From: JAWLDB01 sp041686915
GTDB lineage: Bacteria; Bacillota; UBA994; UBA5500
Assembly (NCBI GenBank): GCA_041686915.1
Contig: JAWLDB010000055.1
Location: forward strand, 1-13,802
Direction of reading: 5' to 3'
DNA: 13,802 nt
The notes beneath the pieces are model-generated. The model was not told the DNA's origin. It did not search any database and saw only the letters and a list, made by a program, of their open reading frames with translations. This document shows positions 7,947 through 13,802 of this stretch, piece by piece (within the stretch, counting starts at the first letter, position 1; each line of letters begins with the position of its first letter). Made by a program: the position numbers and the translations under genes.

Positions 7947-8675
7947 CTAGTCGGGCTTGCTGCCAATATGCAACGCAGCGATACCTCCCCATATTAAGTG
8001 GTGCTCGAGCTTGACCAGGCCACATGCAGAGAACAGGCGGGACAAAGCGTCGCTGTCTGGAAAGCCTTGCAGTGATTCGGGGAGCCAGGCATACTCTCGA
8101 TGACGTTTTACCAACCAACCGGCTGCCCTTGGCAGCACATAGTTGAGATGAGAGTAGTAGAGCTGCCGTACCAGCGGGTTCTTGGGGTGAGATATGTCGA
8201 GAGACATCACTCTACCACCAGGCTTGACCACCCTGCCCATCTCACACATTGCCCGGGTAATATCGTTCACATTGCGCAGGGCAAAGGCCATAGTAGCGTA
8301 GTCAAAGGAATTGTCAGGGAAAGGCAGTGCCAACGCGCTACCTTCAACTAGTAGAACATTGTTAGCCCGTCTCTGCCGGAGCTTGCTTTCCCCTACTTGT
8401 AGCATCTGGGCACTGAAATCAAGGCCAACCACCTTGCCTAGAACACCAACCTGTTCTGCCAAACCAATGGTTAGGTCACAGGTGCCGCAACAGACATCGA
8501 TAGCTGTTGCACCGGGAGTTACGCCGAGTTTGTTCAGAGCAAACCGTCGCCAGGCTTTGTGCCTGCCTAGACTCATGACGCTGTTCATGAAGTCGTAATC
8601 CTGCGCTATTGCCTCAAAGACACCCAGTACCCGTTGCTCCTTCGTTTCGCCGCTAGAAGAAAAAGTCTTGCTCAA
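7947..8675 (-). CDS. menG: Demethylmenaquinone methyltransferase (MenG/UbiE family)
   Basis: This SAM-dependent enzyme methylates demethylmenaquinone to menaquinone, the last step in making the respiratory quinone. Family motifs are plain: FEAIAQDYDFMNSVMSLGRHKAWR near the N-terminus, SAM motif I DVCCGTCD (60-67), GLDFSAQML (84-92), ALPFPDNSFD (116-125) and FALRNV (131-136). The family is usually 230-250 residues and this is 242. The frame stays open upstream to a TTG at 8753, but those residues do not resemble the family. A TTG at 8675 preceded by GGGGG at 8 nt gives the normal opening (SKTFSSSGETKEQRV). It is transcribed alone, with its own terminator, and diverges from the sigma-factor operon. 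No other menaquinone gene is in the window. CxC replacements in motif I (usual form DxxxGTGD) are unusual but do not break the fold. Confidence 0.95.
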   Translation of the reverse strand: MSKTFSSSGETKEQRVLGVFEAIAQDYDFMNSVMSLGRHKAWRRFALNKLGVTPGATAIDVCCGTCDLTIGLAEQVGVLGKVVGLDFSAQMLQVGESKLRQRRANNVLLVEGSALALPFPDNSFDYATMAFALRNVNDITRAMCEMGRVVKPGGRVMSLDISHPKNPLVRQLYYSHLNYVLPRAAGWLVKRHREYAWLPESLQGFPDSDALSRLFSACGLVKLEHHLIWGGIAALHIGSKPD

Positions 8676-8875
8676 GCTGCATTCCCCCAGTGCCTTTAGT
8701 GTGAGACAGTCGCAGGCGGTGTTATGCCAACAGGTCAACCCACTAAGTGTCAAGCATCCCCATGCGCTGCAGGTATCTATTGGTTATGGGTGGAAATATT
8801 CTTGAGATTTGCGAATACGATGACTGGCGTTCTCGACATATAGGGTGAAGCGTTTTTGGAGAGGAGGAGTTGGCG

Positions 8876-9442
8876 ATGGACCAAACGGCATCAGTGGATG
8901 CACTGGTTCAGCAGTATCTGGCCGGTAGCCAGCAAGCCGCAGCAGAGCTGCTGGAACGTTACGGTAGAATGGCTTACACGGTGATACGCCATCTAATCCC
9001 CCGGCAGGCTGACGCTGATGATGTCTACCAGGAGGCTTGCATCAAAGCTATCACCAGCCTATCAAACCTGCAAGACCAAGCACGTTTCGGTGGCTGGTTC
9101 AAGCAGATTGCGATTCGCACAGCCATTGATCATAGACGTAAGCGCCAGGCGGTGCATACCCCGCTTGATGAGCGATTACATGATACTGGTCCCGGGCCAG
9201 AACTGAGCGCATTGCAGGCAGCACAATGTCGCACAGTGCGAGATGCGGTTGCCGAGTTGCCTGAGCACTACAGACAGGTGATTGTACTCTTCTATTGGTC
9301 TGACTGCTCTTATCAGGAGATTGCCGACGCGCTCCGTATCCCGAAAGGAACAGTCATGTCTCGCCTACACAAGGCGAAGGCTCTCCTGCAACGCAACCTC
9401 GAGCCAACTGGAGTAAAGGAGGGTAATGCTCTATGGATCTAG
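8876..9442 (+). CDS. ECF-type RNA polymerase sigma factor (sigma-70 family)
   Basis: A 188-residue alternative sigma factor with only regions 2 and 4. Region 2 spans about residues 9-92, with DADDVYQEACIKAI and FGGWFKQIAIRTAIDHRRKR. Region 4 spans about 125-176, with ELPEHYRQVIVLFYW and the helix-turn-helix SYQEIADALRIPKGTVMSRLHKAK. It would direct polymerase to a small set of promoters, typically including its own. A TTG at 8870 is in frame, but AGGAGG (8862-8867) fits ATG 8876 with 8-nt spacing. The 3' end overlaps the next gene by 10 nt, so translation is coupled. It heads an operon with two membrane proteins, the usual layout of a sigma factor kept inactive by a membrane-bound partner. 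No clear promoter could be picked out in the 120 nt upstream. Confidence 0.95.
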   Translation: MDQTASVDALVQQYLAGSQQAAAELLERYGRMAYTVIRHLIPRQADADDVYQEACIKAITSLSNLQDQARFGGWFKQIAIRTAIDHRRKRQAVHTPLDERLHDTGPGPELSALQAAQCRTVRDAVAELPEHYRQVIVLFYWSDCSYQEIADALRIPKGTVMSRLHKAKALLQRNLEPTGVKEGNALWI

Positions 9443-9720
9443 AGAAGCTTCTGCGTGAATCCAAACCGGAGCTGCCAGCCAATATATCGCAGTTAAACAC
9501 ATCTGTCCTGGCTGCCCTTCAAGATCATAAGGCGACACCAGGAGTGCAACCAAAGCCGGCCAAGCTGGTAGACCGATTCTTTCAGGCGTTTGTGCAATAC
9601 CCTTTGCCCGTGCTCACCGCCAGCTCATTGCTGATCTCGGTGGTACTGCTACAGTTGGGTAACACCTTTGGGTTCAGCCACTGGCTAATACAGCAGGCCG
9701 GCTCAATTGTGTTTAGATAG
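9433..9720 (+). CDS. Small single-pass membrane protein, candidate anti-sigma factor
   Basis: The 95-residue product has about 55 soluble residues, one membrane helix (about 57-77, PLPVLTASSLLISVVLLQLG) and a short tail. It has no HxxxCxxC zinc anti-sigma motif, and no known domain was recognised. The ATG overlaps the end of the sigma-factor gene by 10 nt, which points to coupled, near-stoichiometric synthesis. Size, topology and place suggest a membrane anti-sigma factor that holds the sigma factor at the membrane. This is inferred from context only; it could instead be an accessory subunit of the next membrane protein. Confidence 0.85.
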   Translation: MDLEKLLRESKPELPANISQLNTSVLAALQDHKATPGVQPKPAKLVDRFFQAFVQYPLPVLTASSLLISVVLLQLGNTFGFSHWLIQQAGSIVFR

Positions 9721-9731
9721 GAGGTGCTAAC

Positions 9732-10781
9732 ATGGAGTTCGGTTCATTTCTCCTTCAGGCGTTGATTAACCCGGGCAAGGCGTTTGCTCATGGCAAAGGC
9801 AGGTTCCTGACGGCCAGCCTGGTAATCGGAGGGCTATCGGGAGTTGCTGGGGCATGGTTGATGCGCATTGCTGGAGGCCGCGAACTGCCCGTAAACATGC
9901 TTAGGATGACGATAGTCAGCGTCGTGTACTTTGTGGCCATGAGCTTCCTGCTGCACCTGTTTGCAGTAAATATGGGCGGGAAGGATGGCAGTTATATAGA
10001 GTTTCTGAGCCTCTTTGGTTTCACAACCATCCCTGCCATCCTTTCCAGCCTGCTGATGCACGGCATCTCTGCTTTCAGGTTAGCGGGCTTCCGCAGCTCT
10101 TATTACCCCGGACTCTTTAGTTTCGGCAGCGGATGGGTAATCACCATGCTGGTGTTCTCCAGTGCAATGACAATAGCGGGGTATATTTACCAGGCAATTG
10201 CCTTAAGCATTGTCTACCGACTGCGCTGGACCAGGATACTGGGAGTCGTCCTAATTGCGGCAGTGCTTGGCGACATCCTTATCTCAGCTATGCTTGGCGG
10301 TCTCATACACACTGTGAAAGTACCTTGGGAAACAGCCGCGCTGATGATGGAGGATGTAAGCGAGATTGATGTTAACCAGCATGCCTCGGTCGATGCGGAG
10401 TGGCATAAACCTGTTTACGAGACTGGTGAACTCGTATACCTCAGGTTTGACACATTGCACCTGAACGGGCGCTATTATACCATTGAGCGTAAGAGCAGGC
10501 CTGCCCTGGCTGAGATTAAGGCGCTCCCGGGGGAGACAATAGAGCTTAAGGCTGGGACATTGCTGGTCAACGGGCAGGTAGTGCAAAAAGCAGAAGAGCC
10601 CCTCTCCCACCTGACGCTAGAGACGCGCACTATGCGGCCCAATGAGTACTTTGTGTACTTCCGCAGCCCGCAAGCGTTGAGTGACAAGACAGATCCGGAG
10701 ATGTTCATAGTCAACAAGAGCCGCATTCAGGCGGCAGTCAAACAAGAGTTTCTGGAATACCTCCAGTGGTGGGCACGCTAG
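9732..10781 (+). CDS. Yip1-like membrane protein fused to a signal-peptidase-I-like domain lacking catalytic residues
   Basis: The N-terminal half is a five-helix Yip1-like membrane domain (helices near 26-45, 57-77, 94-112, 132-160 and 168-190), opening with FLLQALINPGKAF, typical of bacterial YIP1-family proteins. The C-terminal 120 or so residues resemble the S26 signal peptidase I fold: TGELVYLRF (231-239) like GDIVVF, then ALPGETIELKAGTLLVNGQ (264-282) like GLPGDxVEIxxGxLYVNG. The signal-peptidase general-base Lys, five residues before LPG, is Ala260 here. The GDN box is replaced by YFRSPQALSD, and no SMxPT serine motif is present. The domain is therefore probably inactive and may bind peptides or sense the envelope. 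AGGAGGTG lies 5 nt before the ATG. Third in the sigma operon, it may regulate sigma activity. Confidence 0.85.
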   Translation: MEFGSFLLQALINPGKAFAHGKGRFLTASLVIGGLSGVAGAWLMRIAGGRELPVNMLRMTIVSVVYFVAMSFLLHLFAVNMGGKDGSYIEFLSLFGFTTIPAILSSLLMHGISAFRLAGFRSSYYPGLFSFGSGWVITMLVFSSAMTIAGYIYQAIALSIVYRLRWTRILGVVLIAAVLGDILISAMLGGLIHTVKVPWETAALMMEDVSEIDVNQHASVDAEWHKPVYETGELVYLRFDTLHLNGRYYTIERKSRPALAEIKALPGETIELKAGTLLVNGQVVQKAEEPLSHLTLETRTMRPNEYFVYFRSPQALSDKTDPEMFIVNKSRIQAAVKQEFLEYLQWWAR

Positions 10782-10806
10782 GTCGCTCCGATGTGATGAG
10801 TTGAAA

Positions 10807-10845
10807 GGGGCTACTCCATGCGCGCAGGAGTAGCCCCAGTCTTTA
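10807..10845 (+). terminator. Strong hairpin terminator between convergent genes, probably bidirectional
   Basis: A perfect 11-bp stem, GGGGCTACTCC (10807-10817) with GGAGTAGCCCC (10827-10837), has a 9-nt loop and is followed by AGTCTTTATT on the + strand. It lies between the sigma operon and the stop of the convergent nucleotidyltransferase gene at 10843. On the - strand the stem is followed by TTTCAACTC, a weaker T-run. Confidence 0.85.
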
Positions 10846-11646
10846 TTCTGCCAGTAGCTCGGTCCTAATCCTCTTCACCAAGTCAGTCGGAATAACCATC
10901 TCGTAAGTTGGAGCGAGTTGAGTCAGCATCTCCACTGCCCAATCCAAAGCGTTGGAGTATGCGCGACATAAGCTGCGTTCCTCCAAACTGGCAGTGCACG
11001 CCACAAACCGCTCATACGTGCCTGGTGACAAATCGTCTTCCAAGGACTTGGATGGGGTAGGCCAGTTCACTGTCTTGCCTTCCAGGGCTCGTACCATCCA
11101 GAGCAGATTGCGGTGCACCCAGGAAAGCAGGTCAAGCGCCCTAGCGTACTCACCCCGCCGCATTACGGACAGTCCAAATACAAGCCAGTTAAAGAACGAG
11201 CTCATGATAAACTGCATACGCTCCGGCGAGCGTAGGTCAGGCGGTGGCTGAACCAATTGCTGCAGATGTGGAGTTAGTTCACCACTCTTGTCTGCCACCA
11301 GCGCTGACTTAAGGCTCGGGAACCAGTCAGTTTCACCCCAGGTGCTTACACTCTTGATGTCCGATGCTCGGTCGAAATGAAACTCACCACGAATGAGATT
11401 GTCAAACACCGCGGTGGCAATTCCGAACTCATTCCGATAATAGACCGCGACTGGAGCAATCTGTTCTACCCAAACCCGAGGTTCAATGCTTGTTAGTTCC
11501 TCGTCCTTGAAGAACAGGACGAACTCGATATCCGAAAACCTGTCACCTGTCCCCTTAGCCATAGACCCATACATTACCGCAGCCACTAAACGATCATCCT
11601 GCCGGCATATTTCCCGTACCCGCTCGATCATGTGCTGCTGAAGCAT
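10843..11646 (-). CDS. Lincosamide nucleotidyltransferase-like protein (Lnu(B)/Lnu(F) group)
   Basis: Enzymes of this group inactivate lincomycin and clindamycin by adding a nucleotide to a hydroxyl group. The 267 residues match the group's usual length (about 267-273). The nucleotidyltransferase signature MYGSMAKGTGDRFSDIEF (25-42) carries the GS motif and the acidic metal ligands Asp39 and Glu41. The segments VYYRNEFGIATAVFDNLIRGEFHF and MRRGEYARALDLLSWVHRN are very like those I recall from Lnu(B) and Lnu(F). The start ATG at 11646 follows AAGGTGGTGA at 4 nt. It is a lone gene that opens right after a gene remnant and a repeat-like sequence and converges on the sigma operon. Whether it confers resistance or is a chromosomal relative with another substrate cannot be told from sequence. 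No leader peptide for inducible control was noticed. Confidence 0.88.
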   Translation of the reverse strand: MLQQHMIERVREICRQDDRLVAAVMYGSMAKGTGDRFSDIEFVLFFKDEELTSIEPRVWVEQIAPVAVYYRNEFGIATAVFDNLIRGEFHFDRASDIKSVSTWGETDWFPSLKSALVADKSGELTPHLQQLVQPPPDLRSPERMQFIMSSFFNWLVFGLSVMRRGEYARALDLLSWVHRNLLWMVRALEGKTVNWPTPSKSLEDDLSPGTYERFVACTASLEERSLCRAYSNALDWAVEMLTQLAPTYEMVIPTDLVKRIRTELLAE

Positions 11647-11650
11647 ACTA

Positions 11651-11824
11651 TCACCACCTTGAACTCATTATAGTGATCAGCGAACTGTGCCGTGGTGCGA
11701 AATCTCCCCAGTACCGCGGCAGGTCCTCTTCAAAACTCGTCTCCCTAGGAAACCAACGTTCGCCTGATATGGCACCGATGTCCCGCATCTTATCCAAATA
11801 CAGCTCATCCCTACCTTCCTGCTC
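11651..11824 (-). pseudogene. Short open frame, possible N-terminal remnant of an arginine-deiminase-like hydrolase
   Basis: A 57-codon open frame runs from a stop at 11827 to TGA at 11651, ending within the ribosome binding site of the nucleotidyltransferase gene. The peptide is protein-like (ELYLDKMRDIGAISGERWFP, then RETSFEEDLPRYWGDF). The part ending in RYWGDF reminds me of the N-terminus of arginine deiminase/amidinotransferase-type hydrolases, where a GVxSEVGxLxAVLLHRPG block would follow. Here the similarity stops at RYWGDF and the frame ends 17 codons later. There is no convincing start; ATG 11788 lacks a good ribosome binding site. It could also be a small real gene or chance. Confidence 0.35.
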
Positions 11825-11833
11825 TTAGCCTGA

Positions 11834-11861
11834 GTGTGACAAAAGTCCGTCCCCTTGACTT
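11834..11861. repeat. REP-like dispersed repeat unit (single copy here)
   Basis: The stretch around TGTGACAAAAGTCCGTCCCC resembles the short motif GTGACAAAAGAACCGTCCCC that I recall as highly repeated in many clostridial genomes, often near REP-associated (Y1) transposases. It can fold: AAGTC (11843-11847) pairs with GACTT (11857-11861), and GACAAAAGTC is itself a small hairpin. Only one copy is in the window, so its repetitive nature rests on memory. Confidence 0.45.
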
Positions 11862-12384
11862 ACTTGAGTCCTATCTCCATCTCGATGATGGACTCTTCTT
11901 TCTCGCCGATAATCTCGACACTCACTTTGCTGATTGTAGTTTGAAAGACATCCTGCATAGACTGAACCTCTCTGCTCGCAGCCTGATAGAGCTCTGAGAA
12001 CTCGATTCTCCCAACGGTCATGTGCGGACGGTAGTTTGCAGCCTCGAGCCACTTTGGTTTGTGCTCCGCCAGTATGCCCGTATATAGCCTGTTATGTAGT
12101 TCCACGACCATCTCCCTACCCTCTTCCAGGTTAAGAAAGAGATAGTTTCCAAAGCTCTGCACAGCGGTAATACCCCGCATGGTTAGTGGAAATGCTCTGA
12201 ATCCAGCCAGCACTCTTTGCAGGTGTTTGTGCAGTAGGCAATACTCCAGGTTGCTTGCGAAGGGGAACACGAGCGTGATGTGAGGCCTGACCTGTTCACA
12301 GAGCGGGTCATACTTGTGTCTGATTTCATCAATGATGTGCATGTTGCTGAAGTCAGGGAAGATCATAATGCATCTGTTTATCAT
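11860..12384 (-). CDS. 2H phosphoesterase / 2'-5' RNA ligase family protein
   Basis: A cytosolic protein of 174 residues with the two His-x-Thr motifs that define the 2H phosphoesterase superfamily: PHITLVF near residue 34 and PHMTVGRI near residue 120. The spacing fits the family's two-lobed fold, in which both histidines act on cyclic phosphates or 2'-5' phosphodiester bonds. The physiological substrate of such bacterial proteins is mostly unknown. Its ATG overlaps the upstream stop as ATGA (12381-12384) and there is no good ribosome binding site, so it is probably translated by coupling. A second ATG at 12366 is possible. It follows a TIM-barrel sugar isomerase, and a link between sugar phosphate and cyclic phosphate chemistry is only a guess. 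The gene ends at the edge of a REP-like repeat. Confidence 0.9.
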   Translation of the reverse strand: MINRCIMIFPDFSNMHIIDEIRHKYDPLCEQVRPHITLVFPFASNLEYCLLHKHLQRVLAGFRAFPLTMRGITAVQSFGNYLFLNLEEGREMVVELHNRLYTGILAEHKPKWLEAANYRPHMTVGRIEFSELYQAASREVQSMQDVFQTTISKVSVEIIGEKEESIIEMEIGLK

Positions 12385-13151
12385 CGTGATGTCTCAGCTG
12401 AACGTTCGCAAAATAGGCGGCGCAGCTCTGCTTCCGGCTCCTGCATCGGCATATATTCTAAGCCTACGTACCCTTTATAACCCGTCTCTTTGATTGCCTG
12501 CAGCACCGCTTGATAGTTGATCTCCCCAAGACTCAGTTCATGCCTGCCAGGGTTGCCGGCGGCGTGGAAGTGGCCAATCTTATCTATATTCCGGGTGATG
12601 CGGCTGATCAGGTGACCTTCCATGATCTGCTGATGGTAGATGTCATAGAGCACCTTCACATTATCACTTTGCACCTCGTCGACGATTTGAAAAGCTTCCT
12701 CACTGCTCCACAGATAATAACCCTGGTGATCCACCAAGGTGTTCAGCGGTTCAAAGACCAGGGTTTTGCCCGCTGCCTCGAGTAGCGGTACGCAAGCGCG
12801 CAGACCTTCCACCAGGCTCTGGTGTTGCAGTTCTCTCGGCACTTGTGGTAGCTCGTCGCCCACCTGAGAGATGATGACTGGGCAGTCGAGCTGCTGCGCC
12901 ACTGCAATCGTCTCCTGCAAGCCGGCAATATAGCGGATACGTTGCGCTGGGTCGACCAAACTAATGAAGCGGGTGCAAAGCGCTACCACTCGCATTCCCC
13001 ACTCGGTCCTAGCGGCATTAATTGCGTCGATGTCTTTGTTCCACCAAGCCCAAAACTCAAAATCCCTTACCCCTAGACCGCGCAGTCTACTAATGCTGTC
13101 TACAGTCCTGATGTGACTATATACGGCATCGGTACAGACAGACATTTTCAT
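12381..13151 (-). CDS. Sugar phosphate isomerase/epimerase (xylose-isomerase-like TIM barrel, hydroxypyruvate-isomerase-like)
   Basis: A TIM-barrel protein of 256 residues. Metal-binding residues of the family appear at the strand ends: LVFEPLN (Glu), VKVLYDIYHQQ (Asp and His), HFHAAGNPGRHEL (His) and GYVGLEYMP (Glu). The last parts, GHFHAAGNPGRHEL and INYQAVLQAIKETGYKGYVGLEY, are close in form to hydroxypyruvate isomerase (Hyi) and its relatives. The exact substrate is not certain. A GTG at 13160 is in frame, but GGTG lies 6 nt before ATG 13151, which is preferred; ATG 13145 is also possible. It is first in a two-gene operon with the 2H phosphoesterase. A possible promoter lies just upstream, and a palindrome about 100 nt upstream may control it. 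Confidence 0.9.
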   Translation of the reverse strand: MKMSVCTDAVYSHIRTVDSISRLRGLGVRDFEFWAWWNKDIDAINAARTEWGMRVVALCTRFISLVDPAQRIRYIAGLQETIAVAQQLDCPVIISQVGDELPQVPRELQHQSLVEGLRACVPLLEAAGKTLVFEPLNTLVDHQGYYLWSSEEAFQIVDEVQSDNVKVLYDIYHQQIMEGHLISRITRNIDKIGHFHAAGNPGRHELSLGEINYQAVLQAIKETGYKGYVGLEYMPMQEPEAELRRLFCERSAETSR

Positions 13152-13179
13152 CTGGCACACCAGCTTTCGTTCTCAGTTA

Positions 13180-13208
13180 CTTATAAGCAGTACTTTTCCG
13201 ATTTTCTA
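13180..13208 (-). promoter_or_regulatory. Candidate sigma-A promoter for the TIM-barrel operon
   Basis: On the - strand, TAGAAA (13208-13203) and TATAAG (13185-13180) are 17 nt apart, matching 4/6 and 5/6 of the consensus. They lie about 30 nt before the start codon. No experimental support; chance is possible in this AT-rich stretch. Confidence 0.35.
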
Positions 13209-13242
13209 CCTCGCTTCGCTACATACCTGCATGTGATTGGGG

Positions 13243-13270
13243 TTGTCATACTGTTTCCACTTCAGATTAT
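13243..13270 (+). promoter_or_regulatory. Candidate sigma-A promoter for the secreted-protein gene
   Basis: TTGTCA (13243-13248) and GATTAT (13265-13270) are separated by 16 nt, about 80 nt before the start codon. The -10 is weak. The left arm of the palindrome fills the spacer and the right arm follows the -10, as expected for a repressible promoter. Confidence 0.35.
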
Positions 13271-13280
13271 TGTGGAAACA
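13252..13280. promoter_or_regulatory. 9-bp perfect palindrome, candidate operator
   Basis: TGTTTCCAC (13252-13260) and GTGGAAACA (13272-13280) are exact inverted repeats 11 nt apart. An outer pair, GCATGTG (13229-13235) and CACATGC (13279-13285), partly overlaps the right arm. There is no T-run, so it is not a terminator. Placed between divergent genes and over a candidate promoter, it may bind a dimeric repressor; which one is unknown. Confidence 0.45.
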
Positions 13281-13348
13281 CATGCAACATTTTACACAGG
13301 CTTTTCGTCTAACATTTTGACCCAATGTAGAGAAAGGAGCTGAAACCC

Positions 13349-13802
13349 ATGCAAAAGCTGATGGCAGTGTTCAGCATTCTTGCCATGCTGACCATGTTGG
13401 CACCTATGGCCTCTGCTGAGACGATCGCCTGGCGGTATGGAGAAGCGTACACCAGAGTAACGGTAGCAGGTCAAACCTTCGACAACTACCTGATACTGGT
13501 TAAGGAAAACAACGAGTTCTACATGCACAATGTAGCAACAGACCTGCTGCAGAGCCTGCATCCCCAAGGCATTGTCCCACCTGACAGGATGTTCGCCAAC
13601 GTCAAAGACTTAGCCAGAGCCTATGTGGAGAAAGTAAGTGAGCTGTACCCGCAAAAAGAGGTAGTAGCCATCAACTATACTCCCTGGCAAAAAACCGAGT
13701 TCAAGGAGGCAATAATGGCCGCCATCCCGGAAGAGTACGTTATGCACATGCACGTCGTAGGCGTAGCCATTATGATTGATATCGCTAGCGAAGGTCACGT
13801 AC
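13349..13802 (+). CDS. Secreted protein of unknown function, 5' part only
   Basis: The frame opens at ATG 13349, with AAAGGAG about 10 nt upstream, and stays open to the window edge (151 codons). The first 23 or so residues form a clear signal peptide: Lys3, a hydrophobic core (LMAVFSILAMLTMLAPM), then ASA as the likely cleavage site. The mature part begins ETIAWRYGEAYTRVTVAGQT and is a mixed alpha/beta sequence with no cysteines, no HExxH and no domain I recognise. A lipobox is absent, so it is exported and released or wall-associated rather than a lipoprotein. It diverges from the TIM-barrel gene, with the palindrome between. The C-terminal part lies outside the window, so its function cannot be judged. 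Confidence 0.85.
   Translation, partial: MQKLMAVFSILAMLTMLAPMASAETIAWRYGEAYTRVTVAGQTFDNYLILVKENNEFYMHNVATDLLQSLHPQGIVPPDRMFANVKDLARAYVEKVSELYPQKEVVAINYTPWQKTEFKEAIMAAIPEEYVMHMHVVGVAIMIDIASEGHV

Noticed and set aside
8673..8753. N-terminal extension of MenG from TTG 8753
   Set aside because: The extra 26 residues are Cys/Thr-rich and unlike the family, while TTG 8675 has GGGGG at a good distance and gives the usual N-terminus.
8748..8753. Perfect TTGACA box on the - strand upstream of menG
   Set aside because: No acceptable -10 box is found 16-18 nt downstream, so a promoter is not claimed.
8754..8875. Possible ECF autoregulatory promoter around GGAAAT (8792-8797)
   Set aside because: No convincing -10 element at 16-17 nt; too weak to list.
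13292..13567. 91-residue open frame on the - strand
   Set aside because: It is antisense to the signal-peptide-bearing gene starting at 13349, which has a ribosome binding site and a coherent secreted-protein sequence.

Overview
The window looks like a chromosomal segment of a Bacillota (Firmicutes), probably a Clostridia-like lineage. The reasons are strong purine-rich ribosome binding sites, frequent GTG/TTG starts, a menaquinone-type MenG, a lincosamide nucleotidyltransferase relative, and a short repeat of a kind I associate with clostridial genomes. No rRNA, tRNA or CRISPR array is visible, so the species cannot be fixed.

Left part (1-4457, + strand): the edge of a mobile element. Two tightly spaced genes come first. 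One is a soluble protein resembling nucleoid-associated NdpA/YejK proteins (52-1122). The other is a protein with a large soluble N-terminal part and a membrane-anchored C-terminus (1150-2655). A good terminator follows, then a large serine recombinase (2775-4457). The integrase probably sits next to one attachment site in 4458-4632, and the gene pair would be its cargo. This pair is the best candidate for an undescribed system, plausibly anti-phage defence, but its function is inference.

Middle (4633-8675, - strand): an apparent host operon, read right to left, encodes a cytosolic M1-like HExxH metallopeptidase with altered motifs, a second HExxH protein, and a small ABC-type AAA ATPase. Upstream of it, separated by a terminator, is menG, the last methylation step of menaquinone synthesis.

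8876-10781 (+ strand): a three-gene operon with an ECF-type sigma factor, a 95-residue single-pass membrane protein (candidate anti-sigma) and a Yip1-like five-helix membrane protein. The membrane protein carries a C-terminal signal-peptidase-I-like domain whose catalytic residues appear lost. A perfect 11-bp hairpin ends the operon and faces the convergent neighbour.

Right part (10843-13802): a Lnu(B)/Lnu(F)-like lincosamide nucleotidyltransferase on the - strand; a 57-codon gene remnant and a REP-like repeat; a translationally coupled pair (2H phosphoesterase and sugar-phosphate-isomerase-like TIM barrel) on the - strand; and the start of a secreted protein on the + strand. The last two transcription units diverge from a region with a 9-bp palindrome that may be an operator.
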